Source: an uncultured bacterium
Lineage (GTDB): Bacteria; Bacillota; Clostridia; Christensenellales; Borkfalkiaceae
Assembly: GCA_934871445.1 (NCBI GenBank)
Contig: CAKXBD010000024.1
Coordinates: forward strand, 1-20,445
Direction of reading: 5' to 3'
Length of the DNA: 20,445 nucleotides
Under the pieces are notes generated by a model. That model did no database searches, had not been told where the DNA came from, and saw only the letters and a program-made list of their open reading frames with translations. This document shows positions 15,901 through 20,445 of this stretch, in pieces; the stretch's first letter is position 1, and every line of letters begins with the position of its first letter. A program made the translations under genes and the position numbers.

Positions 15901-16015
15901 TGACCTTAGAAAAATGCCTCTCATAACTTTTATATAGGATTTTATTCGTATTTGGATCGATCACCGTCACTTTGACGGTCGTAGAGCCTACGTCGATCCC
16001 CAATAATCTTGACAT
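12989..16015 (-). CDS. Double acyl-CoA dehydratase activase with DUF2229 domain
   Basis: Two BadF/BcrAD/HgdC-type ATPase domains lie in tandem. The first (about 2-260) has GIDVGSTTVK, GGEDAK, NGSCAGGTGAF (C124) and SRCGVF (C163). The second (about 317-575) has GIDSGSTTTK, GGQDIK, NEACSSGCGSF (C442) and GSRCTVF (C481). Those cysteines correspond to the pair that binds the [4Fe-4S] cluster between subunits in HgdC. A cysteine cluster, CANCHGCTSNC (601-611, plus C630), begins the next region, which is DUF2229 (to about 900). The ATG at 16013-16015 has AAAGAGG upstream; the preceding TTG is not needed. Such activases use ATP to push one electron into a dehydratase or reductase. The C-terminus is a low-complexity acidic/alanine tail. 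Combined with the next gene it equals the size of the fused form. Confidence 0.9.
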   Translation of the reverse strand: MSRLLGIDVGSTTVKVTVIDPNTNKILYKSYERHFSKVKECVLGELKKVASLFPGEQFRAAITGSAGLGLAEKSGISFVQEVQAAFIAIRHYYPDADAAVELGGEDAKIIFLTGGTEQRMNGSCAGGTGAFIDQMATLLNISVSEMDELALHAEKTYPIASRCGVFAKSDIQPLLNQGAAKSDISASIFQAVVDQTVAGLAQGRRIKGKVLFLGGPLYFLKALRRAFKETLKLDDEHAIFPENAPCFMSLGAALYSENADEASMDEIIRKIESSKNSDDIVTGEPLFKDRAEYDAFIARHKRSDLEFADIHTYRGDAYLGIDSGSTTTKMILITEDCRILYSHYQSNNGQPLDIVVEKLKEIYELGGDKINIRAAAVTGYGEDLIKAALKADFGIVETVAHFKAALHFNPKADFIIDIGGQDIKCFKVKNHAIDSIMLNEACSSGCGSFIQTFAKAMNMDIETFSRLGLFAKHPVELGSRCTVFMNSSVKQAQKEGATVEDISAGLSSSIVKNAIYKVIRAKTPEELGEHIVVQGGTFMNDAVLRSFEKETGKEVIRPAIAGLMGAFGAALYAKETQPAYVAASSLASPIELADFTYTSRCANCHGCTSNCNINIITFADGRKYISGNKCERGAGKKLRSDALDMFAYKYRRLQESVTPSDGKTEKLGRVGLPFQLVMFEQLPLWAGFFENLGFEVVLSDKSTRELYFRGQHTVASDTACYPAKLMHGHIESLLDKGVDFIFYPCESYNIDEHDSVNHYNCPVVAYYAELLKANNERLNDDNFVMPYLDPNMRETTVRNLRRALGKYKFSKKKLREALDEGFARLEKYHADVREKGREIISKARAEGKQIIVLAGRPYHADPEINHGIGKLLTSLELAVLSEDSIFEEAPLVKVNVLNQWTYHARLYRAAEYVSRNEDMNLVQLVSFGCGIDAITTDEMRSILEKNGKLYTQIKIDEINNLGVVRIRLRSMLAAIEEQKAARETTANENLARPEIEAEAAAADASLEA

Positions 16016-16093
16016 CAAAAGCCTCTTTACTATAAAAATTTCTCGACCGGAAGAGCGGAAATTGCTCCTCCGAGTATATGCAGTAAAAATCTT

Positions 16094-16112
16094 CCGTCCC
16101 TTTCGGGGACGG
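16094..16112 (-). other. Hairpin at the extreme 5' end of the activase mRNA
   Basis: On the minus strand CCGTCCC pairs with GGGACGG around CGAAA, a perfect 7-bp GC-rich stem. It starts at about the predicted transcript start and lies about 80 bases before the ATG. It probably protects the 5' end, though no ligand-type leader is recognised. Confidence 0.6.
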
Positions 16113-16116
16113 TTAT

Positions 16117-16145
16117 ATTATATCACAAAATCGAAAAAAAATCAA
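16117..16145 (-). promoter_or_regulatory. Activase-dehydratase operon promoter
   Basis: On the minus strand TTGATT (16140-16145), 17 bp, then TATAAT (16117-16122). The start would fall about 16110, at the hairpin. Confidence 0.75.
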
Positions 16146-16265
16146 CCGTGGAAAAGCGAAAATTATGTTAAATTTTTACCAAAAACCATTTCTATATAAT
16201 GAAAAAAAATCCCCCCTATCCTCATTTGCTGTCGATATTAAAAATTTTTTTGCGAGACATGTTTA

Positions 16266-16277
16266 GAATTATAATTC
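16266..16277. repeat. 12-bp perfect palindrome
   Basis: GAATTATAATTC is its own reverse complement and shares the ATAATTC core with the dyad at 16332-16360. Possible secondary operator for the XRE protein. Confidence 0.55.
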
Positions 16278-16331
16278 AAGGAAAAAATATAAACAACTTT
16301 AAAATTCTCTATAACAATTTTTTCCCAAAAA

Positions 16332-16360
16332 CAATATAATTCTAATTCGGAATTATATTG
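16332..16360. promoter_or_regulatory. 29-bp dyad, candidate operator for the XRE gene
   Basis: CAATATAATTC (16332-16342) and GAATTATATTG (16350-16360) are a perfect 11-bp inverted repeat around 7 bases. An overlapping inner dyad, TAATTC-G-GAATTA, spans 16343-16355. It lies about 50 bases upstream of the XRE start and just before TATAAT (16375-16380), where bound protein would block transcription. The protein that binds is inferred, not shown. Confidence 0.6.
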
Positions 16361-16409
16361 GCTCAAATAAGGTTTATAATTCCGAAAAGTAATTAATTGG
16401 AAATCCGAT

Positions 16410-16664
16410 ATGAAAACACGAAGTCAACAATATGGAACCCATAACATCATCGGCAAAAACGTTGAGCATTTGAGGAAGGCGCGCGAAATAAAGCAAAAAG
16501 ATTTTATCGCGAAGTTGCAGATAGCGGGTCTCGACATCAATCCCACAAGTTATTCAAAATTAGAAGGACAAATACGAGTAGCTACGGACAAAGAGGTTTT
16601 TATTATTGCCAAGGTGCTTCGAGTTCCGATAGAAAAATTATTTGATAATGTAGCGTTCGAATAA
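16410..16664 (+). CDS. XRE-family helix-turn-helix regulator
   Basis: An 84-residue one-domain DNA-binding protein. The HTH_3-type fold fits: IGKNVEHLRKAREIKQKDFIAKL (helices 1-2, about 13-37), GLDINPTSYSKLEGQ (recognition helix region, 40-54) and DKEVFIIAKVLRVPIEKLF (60-78). It has no effector domain. The ATG at 16410 has only a weak GGAAA upstream. It stands alone between a dyad-rich leader and its own terminator, which suggests autoregulation. This compact type is common in Clostridia, both in mobile elements and in the chromosome. Its targets are unknown; the AT-rich surroundings are unlike the flanking operons, so recent acquisition is possible. Confidence 0.85.
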   Translation: MKTRSQQYGTHNIIGKNVEHLRKAREIKQKDFIAKLQIAGLDINPTSYSKLEGQIRVATDKEVFIIAKVLRVPIEKLFDNVAFE

Positions 16665-16727
16665 AAAAACTTTTCGCTTTACTGCAATTCCGATAGAGAA
16701 TAAAGAGAGGTCTATTGTTTCCGATAG
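16624..16727. repeat. Three copies of TTCCGATAG
   Basis: TTCCGATAG occurs at 16624-16632 (end of the XRE gene), 16688-16696 and 16719-16727 (loop and stem of the terminator). Three exact 9-mers within about 105 bases is unlikely by chance. A related AATCCGATA lies just before the XRE start codon. Confidence 0.5.
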
Positions 16728-16739
16728 GCCTCTCTTTTT
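16702..16739 (+). terminator. XRE gene terminator
   Basis: AAAGAGAGG-T-CTAT pairs with ATAG-G-CCTCTCTTT, 14 bp including one G-U pair, around an 8-base loop, followed by TT. Its stem is long and it lies about 40 bases past the XRE stop. Confidence 0.88.
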
Positions 16740-16784
16740 GTTAAAGATTTTCAAAAAGTCTAAATGTAATTCGTTATTATTTAC

Positions 16785-16814
16785 TTGACAAGTGCATTTG
16801 CTTTGGCTTATAAT
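16785..16814 (+). promoter_or_regulatory. arsR operon promoter
   Basis: Consensus TTGACA (16785-16790), 18-bp spacer, consensus TATAAT (16809-16814). It is the strongest match to SigA consensus in the window, as expected for a repressor-controlled operon. Confidence 0.88.
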
Positions 16815-16832
16815 ATAGATAATAATCAATGT
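16813..16832 (+). promoter_or_regulatory. Candidate ArsR operator, site 1
   Basis: The stretch contains AGATAAT-AA-TCAAT and overlaps the -10 box and predicted start of the arsR promoter. A near-identical copy occurs at 17150-17169, differing at three positions, which suggests a protein-binding site. Confidence 0.6.
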
Positions 16833-16842
16833 GAGGTTAGAT

Positions 16843-17127
16843 ATGGAGTTTATAGAATATACTGAAATGCTCAAAGCATTGGGCGAGAATACTCGCTTGC
16901 ATATTTTTGATATGTTGCGCAACGGTACTCTTTGCGGATGTAAAATTCTTGAACAACTTAATATTACACAACCTACCCTTTCGCATCACATGAAAGTGTT
17001 ATGCGACTGCGGGCTTGTAAAGGCAGAGAAAGACTGGAAATGGACATATTACACGATTGACTGCGAAAAGTTGCAGGGCTTGCTTTCCTTTTTAGGCGAT
17101 ACAAAATGTATGCGAGAAAAAAGATAG
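16843..17127 (+). CDS. arsR: ArsR-family metalloregulator
   Basis: A 94-residue winged-helix repressor of the ArsR/SmtB family. The fold signature is MLKALGENTRLHIFDMLRNG followed by the recognition helix NITQPTLSHHMKVLCDCGLVKAEK. A CxC pair (C31, C33 in LCGCKIL) sits at the place of the ELCVCDL arsenic-binding motif of classical ArsR; C54 and C56 (LCDCGL) form a second pair. ATG at 16843 is chosen over GTG at 16831 because GAGG lies 6 bases upstream. It controls the operon arsR-permease-thioredoxin-like, presumably released by trivalent arsenic or an organoarsenical. Which metal it senses is inferred from context. Confidence 0.92.
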   Translation: MEFIEYTEMLKALGENTRLHIFDMLRNGTLCGCKILEQLNITQPTLSHHMKVLCDCGLVKAEKDWKWTYYTIDCEKLQGLLSFLGDTKCMREKR

Positions 17128-17149
17128 TCCGAAAAAATTTTTGTCTTTC

Positions 17150-17169
17150 ATATAGATAATTGTCAATAT
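17150..17169 (+). promoter_or_regulatory. Candidate ArsR operator, site 2
   Basis: The stretch has the same ATATAGATAAT start and TCAAT core as site 1, and lies directly before the AGGAGG of the permease. No separate promoter is clear here, so the site may act by roadblock or with an internal promoter I could not see. Confidence 0.5.
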
Positions 17170-17182
17170 TATAGGAGGATTT

Positions 17183-18355
17183 ATGGAAGAAAACGAAAAG
17201 ATTTTATCAAAACACAACGAAATAGAAAACGCAAGCAAGCAATCATGGTTTAAGCGTCATAAAAAATTACTGATTTTCTTTGGTGTACTTATCGGCATAG
17301 GACTTGCGATCGGAATTGCCGCAATTATTGACGGGGTACACGGCATAGAAGTATTAGGTAGCTTTATAACAGACCAGATTTTGGGTATGCAATGGCTGAA
17401 CACTTTGCTCGGCATGGCGTTTACCGGAATGTTCGGCGCGGAATTTATGGCAACGCGCTGGGGTGGCGCTATACAGTTTTTTATTTACGATACAATCAAA
17501 ATTATTGTATTGTTATGCTTGCTTATTTTCCTTATCTCTTATATACAGAGTTATTTCCCGCCTGAGCGTACAAAAAAAATACTTGGAAAATTTCACGGCA
17601 TAGGCGCAAACGCCGTCGGCGCGTTGCTCGGAACTGTTACGCCGTTTTGTTCCTGTTCCTCTATTCCTATTTTTATGGGTTTTACAAGGGCGGGCATATC
17701 AAGCGGTGTGACTTTCAGTTTTCTTATTTCAAGCCCACTCGTCGATTTGGGCGCATTTATACTGTTGGTAAGTGTATTCGGTTTCCCGATTGCAATATCG
17801 TATGTAGTTGTTGGACTATTGCTTGCCATTGTCGGCGGAACTATCATAGAAAAAACAGGCGTCGGTAAAAATGTTCGAGATTTTTTACTTGAAGGAGATA
17901 TTGCCGAAGTTGACGGCGTTGAACTGACGAGGAAAGATCGCTTGATTTATGCAAAAGACCAAATGCTATCTACTCTTAAAAAAGTTTGGATATATATTTT
18001 GATTGGTGTGGGCATAGGCGCGGCTATTCACAACTTCATTCCTACGGAATGGATACAAATGGTGCTTGGCGAGGATAAATGGTATAGTGTGCTTGTTGCA
18101 AGTATTGTCGGAGCGCCTATGTATGCGGACATTTTTGGAACAATACCTGTTGCCGAAGCGTTATTTTTCAAGGGCGTTGGTGTTGGCACGATACTTTCTT
18201 TTATGATGAGCGTTACCGCTTTGTCTTTGCCGTCAATGATTATGTTGGCAAAAGCCGTTAAGCCGAAGTTACTGTTTTGGTTTATTTTTATAGTCGTTGT
18301 CGGCATTATTACTATCGGATATATTTTTAACGCTTTGAACTTTTTATTTGTTTAG
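17183..18355 (+). CDS. arsP: ArsP-like permease (organoarsenical efflux)
   Basis: A 390-residue membrane protein of the DUF318 permease family, which includes ArsP, an exporter of trivalent methyl- and aromatic arsenicals. The hallmark TPFCSCSSIPIFMGF lies at residues 153-167, where the CxC is expected to hold the substrate. About eight to ten hydrophobic segments follow a charged cytoplasmic N-terminus (1-28). A second family motif is SIVGAPMYADIFGTIPVAEALFFKG. A perfect AGGAGG lies 7 bases before the ATG. It is placed between arsR and a thioredoxin-like gene, as in known arsenical-resistance clusters. Permeases of this family also occur with other metal sensors, so substrate is likely but unproven. 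Confidence 0.9.
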   Translation: MEENEKILSKHNEIENASKQSWFKRHKKLLIFFGVLIGIGLAIGIAAIIDGVHGIEVLGSFITDQILGMQWLNTLLGMAFTGMFGAEFMATRWGGAIQFFIYDTIKIIVLLCLLIFLISYIQSYFPPERTKKILGKFHGIGANAVGALLGTVTPFCSCSSIPIFMGFTRAGISSGVTFSFLISSPLVDLGAFILLVSVFGFPIAISYVVVGLLLAIVGGTIIEKTGVGKNVRDFLLEGDIAEVDGVELTRKDRLIYAKDQMLSTLKKVWIYILIGVGIGAAIHNFIPTEWIQMVLGEDKWYSVLVASIVGAPMYADIFGTIPVAEALFFKGVGVGTILSFMMSVTALSLPSMIMLAKAVKPKLLFWFIFIVVVGIITIGYIFNALNFLFV

Positions 18356-18366
18356 GAGGATAAAAA

Positions 18367-18606
18367 ATGAACATTATCACATTGGGAAGTTGTTGTAAAA
18401 AATCGCAGAAGAACCATGAAAACGCAGTTTTAGCCGCAAAAAATTGCGGGATAGACGAACCCGTTGTCAATCTCGGAGATATGGCGGAAATAATGAAATA
18501 CGGGGTAATGGCTACCCCTGCGCTTGTTATTGACGGCAAAGTTGTTTCAATGGGGCGTATGCTTTCCGTTGAACAAATCGAAAAACTGATTAAAGACAGA
18601 TTATAA
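18367..18606 (+). CDS. Thioredoxin-like small redox protein with CxxS site
   Basis: A 79-residue protein of the 'redox-active disulfide protein 2' thioredoxin-fold type. The N-terminus NIITLGSCCKKSQKNHE aligns with the family's strand-plus-active-site pattern; instead of CxxC it has CKKS (C10, S13), with an extra adjacent C9. The thioredoxin cis-proline region is present as GVMATPALVIDGKVVS (residues about 46-61). AGGAGG and ATAAAAA precede the ATG 11 bases after the permease stop. It probably feeds electrons or thiols to arsenical handling, but the missing resolving cysteine points to a monothiol or binding role. C27 could be an alternative partner. Confidence 0.88.
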   Translation: MNIITLGSCCKKSQKNHENAVLAAKNCGIDEPVVNLGDMAEIMKYGVMATPALVIDGKVVSMGRMLSVEQIEKLIKDRL

Positions 18607-18636
18607 AAGGCGTTGTCCGAAAACGAAAACCTTTTT
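18605..18636. terminator. Terminator between the arsR operon and the 117-residue gene
   Basis: AAAAGG-CGTT pairs with AACG-CCTTTT, with a 4-base bulge, followed by a T-run on the plus strand. On the minus strand the same structure could end the UDPGP unit. The bulge makes it weaker than the others in the window. Confidence 0.6.
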
Positions 18637-18661
18637 CTTTTTCATCAAATACGGAGACTTT

Positions 18662-19015
18662 TCAGACCAATCCGTAAGCGGTCAAAATGTTTATCTGCGC
18701 GTCAAAAATATTATGCAAAAATTTTTTTACCGCCGCATTGGTCGCATTATCTATAAACATACTGTCGTTGCTTTTCAGCATAGCGATAATGGCATTAAAA
18801 TTCTGATAAATGATTTGGCAATCTTCTTCGATAGCCGTATAAGCCTCCTCCGTTCCGTAATGCTGAATTGAATACATTTCGAGAATCGTATCGTTCATTT
18901 TATGAAAAATCTCCGTTCTTCCCGAAGAAAACACTTCCGAGGTTTCATGGTTGAGGTCGCTCAAAAGCTGTATAAAACGCTGTAATTTCTCGTTTCCGAC
19001 CAAATCCGTAGCCAT
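18662..19015 (-). CDS. Helical protein, unknown function
   Basis: I do not recognise this 117-residue protein. It is predicted almost wholly helical, with no signal peptide or membrane segment. Leu, Ile, Phe and Asn are frequent, with YSIQHYGTEEAYTAIEEDCQIIYQNFNAI in the centre and FDAQINILTAYGLV at the C-terminus. Its ATG overlaps the stop of the UDPGP gene by one base (TAATG) and a GGAGTGG lies upstream, so it is coupled to that gene and probably works with it or is merely co-expressed. No close paralogue is seen in the window. Confidence 0.7.
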   Translation of the reverse strand: MATDLVGNEKLQRFIQLLSDLNHETSEVFSSGRTEIFHKMNDTILEMYSIQHYGTEEAYTAIEEDCQIIYQNFNAIIAMLKSNDSMFIDNATNAAVKKFLHNIFDAQINILTAYGLV

Positions 19016-20244
19016 TATAATTCCACTCCGTTCTTTTTCAAGAGCTCACGCGCTGTCTCTACGCTATCCATACCTGTCCTGTTTTTAATAGGCGCAAATT
19101 CCTTTTCCCGTTCTACTTCAAAAGGCAAAACGCTCTCCATCGGCCGAATGAGATCGACGGCTAATGTCTCAAATTTCAGTCCGTTTTCCCTTTCGGGCTT
19201 TTTTATATCTCCTCGCTCGTCCACATATTCTATCTTTTTCTTGACGATATGGACAGGGATTCGCCTATCCGCCGTCTCCTCCAATTTTGACAAGCGGAAC
19301 AGGTAATTGAGAATGACTCCGTAACGATAGGAAAGCTCCCCGTTTTTTTCCCGACAGTTCGCCATTTCTTCGCTCAATTCGTAATATTCTATAATTGCCG
19401 GACACCCGTCCTCTTCGCAGAGCACTCCGACCCGCTCTTCGGGATACGCCTTTGCTACCGCTTTTGCGCCGCAGTTAACTCCGCTTAATAATGTCGCTCC
19501 TATGAAAACGGGGTCGGCGATGCGCTGCAACACGTTGTCCACCGCATAAATATTGATCCATTCTATTCCGCGCTCATGAAGTTCTTTGCATAATCCCGCA
19601 CGCAACATGGAAGAAAACCAGCCGCCGTTTCCGTTGGGAGAAAGAGCGGGATAATCCTTGCTTTCCAAATAAATCTTCCCCTCAAAATCGACCGCAGGTG
19701 CCATGTCCTGCACAAAAAATTTTATTTCCGAGGCCGGATACCCGAACATATCGTGTTCCTGCCAAAAGGCTACGGTCTCTCCATGATTTTTTTCGCTCGT
19801 CATGACGTAAAGAGGAATATACGCACCACATTCCTCCACGACGTCCGTCAAATTTCTCATCTGCTGTTCAAAAATATACAGCGGGCGGGTAATCCCAATA
19901 TTATAAGCTCCCTTAGGACCGTCTACGCCCAATCGGGTGCCCTGTCCGCCCGCCAAGAGCACTGCCGCCACCTTCCCGCTCCGAATCGCTTCTGCTCCCG
20001 CGGCAAAAAATTCTTCCCGCCTCTCTTTAATGTCTTTCAAAGACATTCCCTCGATGGGCCGAATATCTCTCCCCTTTCCGCTGAGATCTTCGGGATTTTT
20101 CAATACATCTTCGAAAGACCAGTCTATTTTCTCTATTCCTTCCAGCAAACGGGATCTTTCCGCGCCGTTCAGTTCTTCATAAAATCGGAGAAGCTGCTCC
20201 TGCCCCTTTTCCTTCAACAATCTTTCCGCCTGTTCGTAAGTCAT
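19015..20244 (-). CDS. UDPGP-family nucleotidyltransferase (UDP-sugar pyrophosphorylase)
   Basis: A 409-residue protein of the UDPGP family, resembling eukaryotic-type UDP-N-acetylglucosamine pyrophosphorylase more than bacterial GalU or GlmU. It has the nucleotide-binding loop LLAGGQGTRLGVDGPKG (about residues 96-112), then IFEQQMRNL, the sugar-side MTSEKNHGETVAFW, ALSPNGNGGWFSS and YAVDNVLQRIADP. Reaction: UTP plus sugar-1-phosphate gives UDP-sugar plus PPi; the sugar (glucose, GlcNAc or GalNAc) is not settled. ATG at 20242-20244 is chosen because the conserved N-terminus begins there; GAGAG lies about 11 bases upstream, and a GTG four codons earlier is an alternative. It has its own promoter and is coupled to the 117-residue gene. 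Confidence 0.9.
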   Translation of the reverse strand: MTYEQAERLLKEKGQEQLLRFYEELNGAERSRLLEGIEKIDWSFEDVLKNPEDLSGKGRDIRPIEGMSLKDIKERREEFFAAGAEAIRSGKVAAVLLAGGQGTRLGVDGPKGAYNIGITRPLYIFEQQMRNLTDVVEECGAYIPLYVMTSEKNHGETVAFWQEHDMFGYPASEIKFFVQDMAPAVDFEGKIYLESKDYPALSPNGNGGWFSSMLRAGLCKELHERGIEWINIYAVDNVLQRIADPVFIGATLLSGVNCGAKAVAKAYPEERVGVLCEEDGCPAIIEYYELSEEMANCREKNGELSYRYGVILNYLFRLSKLEETADRRIPVHIVKKKIEYVDERGDIKKPERENGLKFETLAVDLIRPMESVLPFEVEREKEFAPIKNRTGMDSVETARELLKKNGVEL

Positions 20245-20275
20245 AAGTTTATTCACTCTCGACGATTTTCTTATT

Positions 20276-20304
20276 ATTGTAGCAGACTTTTTTAGTAAAA
20301 TCAA
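20276..20304 (-). promoter_or_regulatory. Promoter of the UDPGP gene
   Basis: On the minus strand TTGATT (20299-20304), 17 bp, then TACAAT (20276-20281), about 30 bases before the start codon. Confidence 0.7.
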
Positions 20305-20360
20305 GCCTTTTTGATAATTTCTCGCAAAAAAAGAAAAAATATTTCTGTTCTCATGTAATT

Positions 20361-20387
20361 GTGCCGCTCCGAAAAACGAAGCGGCAC
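20361..20387. other. Perfect 8-bp hairpin near the right edge
   Basis: GTGCCGCT pairs with AGCGGCAC around a 11-base loop. Neither strand has a T-run after it, so it is not a standard terminator. It may belong to the leader or end of a gene beyond the edge. Nothing else is seen in 20305-20445. Confidence 0.45.
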
Positions 20388-20445
20388 GGCGAAAAGGACA
20401 GTAAAGAAAGTTTTTTTGAGGAGCTCGCAGCGCACAGTCTATTTC

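Larger units (their letters stand above)
16146..16409. other. AT-rich intergenic control region
   Basis: The gene-free stretch between the activase operon and the XRE gene runs from 16016 to 16409; this AT-rich part is mostly A and T. It holds the palindrome GAATTATAATTC (16266-16277), the long dyad at 16332-16360, and TATAAT at 16195-16200 and 16375-16380 on the plus strand. I see no coding frame or structured RNA in it. Confidence 0.6.

Noticed and set aside
11699..16015. Operon read as (R)-2-hydroxyglutaryl-CoA dehydratase hgdABC
   Set aside because: The double activase with DUF2229 differs from the single-domain HgdC, and there are no separate hgdA and hgdB genes, so a specific substrate cannot be named.
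16638..16922. 94-codon minus-strand frame between the XRE and arsR genes
   Set aside because: It crosses the XRE terminator and the consensus arsR promoter, so coding is unlikely.
17593..18306. Minus-strand frames opposite the permease
   Set aside because: Shadows of the permease gene; no motifs or ribosome binding sites.
20361..20387. Hairpin considered as a terminator
   Set aside because: Neither strand has a U-tract after the stem, so it is kept only as a hairpin.

Overview
The window looks like chromosome from a low-to-medium GC anaerobic member of the Bacillota (Clostridia-like). The signs are strong AGGAGG-type ribosome binding sites, SigA-type promoters with 17-18 bp spacers, a lspA-rluD-pyrR order like that of Bacillus subtilis, PlsY lipid synthesis, an ECF folate transporter under a THF riboswitch, and a large oxygen-sensitive-type 2-hydroxyacyl-CoA dehydratase activase. 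Genus cannot be set from the sequence alone.

Layout. (1) 1-1569: the 3' end of a large serine recombinase gene runs into the antisense strand of ssrA (tmRNA). This is almost certainly one end of an integrated mobile element whose body lies left of the window. The ssrA terminator sits inside the recombinase frame. (2) 1570-3755, minus strand: der-plsY with its own promoter, then the ssrA promoter directly after the plsY stop. (3) 3755-9560, minus strand: a compact operon lgt-pncB-coiled-coil protein-lspA-rluD-pyrR, followed after a gap by a small membrane protein gene and a strong terminator. It joins two lipoprotein-maturation enzymes with NAD salvage, rRNA modification and pyrimidine regulation. 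(4) 9545-10500, minus strand: folT with a complete leader made of promoter, THF riboswitch, intermediate hairpin and a hairpin that buries the ribosome binding site. (5) 10551-11663, plus strand: a DUF421 membrane protein and a DUF4363 protein, overlapping, with a terminator. (6) 11699-16145, minus strand: a two-gene activase/dehydratase operon that looks like a split form of a roughly 1,430-residue protein. (7) 16146-16740: an AT-rich region with a 29-bp dyad in front of a small XRE regulator. (8) 16785-18636, plus strand: arsR-permease (ArsP-like)-thioredoxin-like protein, with a repeated candidate operator. (9) 18662-20304, minus strand: a UDPGP-family nucleotidyltransferase coupled to an unrecognised 117-residue protein.

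The most interesting points are the recombinase/ssrA junction, where integration probably gives the recombinase its C-terminal tail and ssrA its terminator; the multi-hairpin THF riboswitch leader with a candidate competing pairing; the split activase/dehydratase; and the XRE gene with its long perfect dyads. I did not find a clearly new defence or metabolic system. No CRISPR array, rRNA or tRNA was seen.
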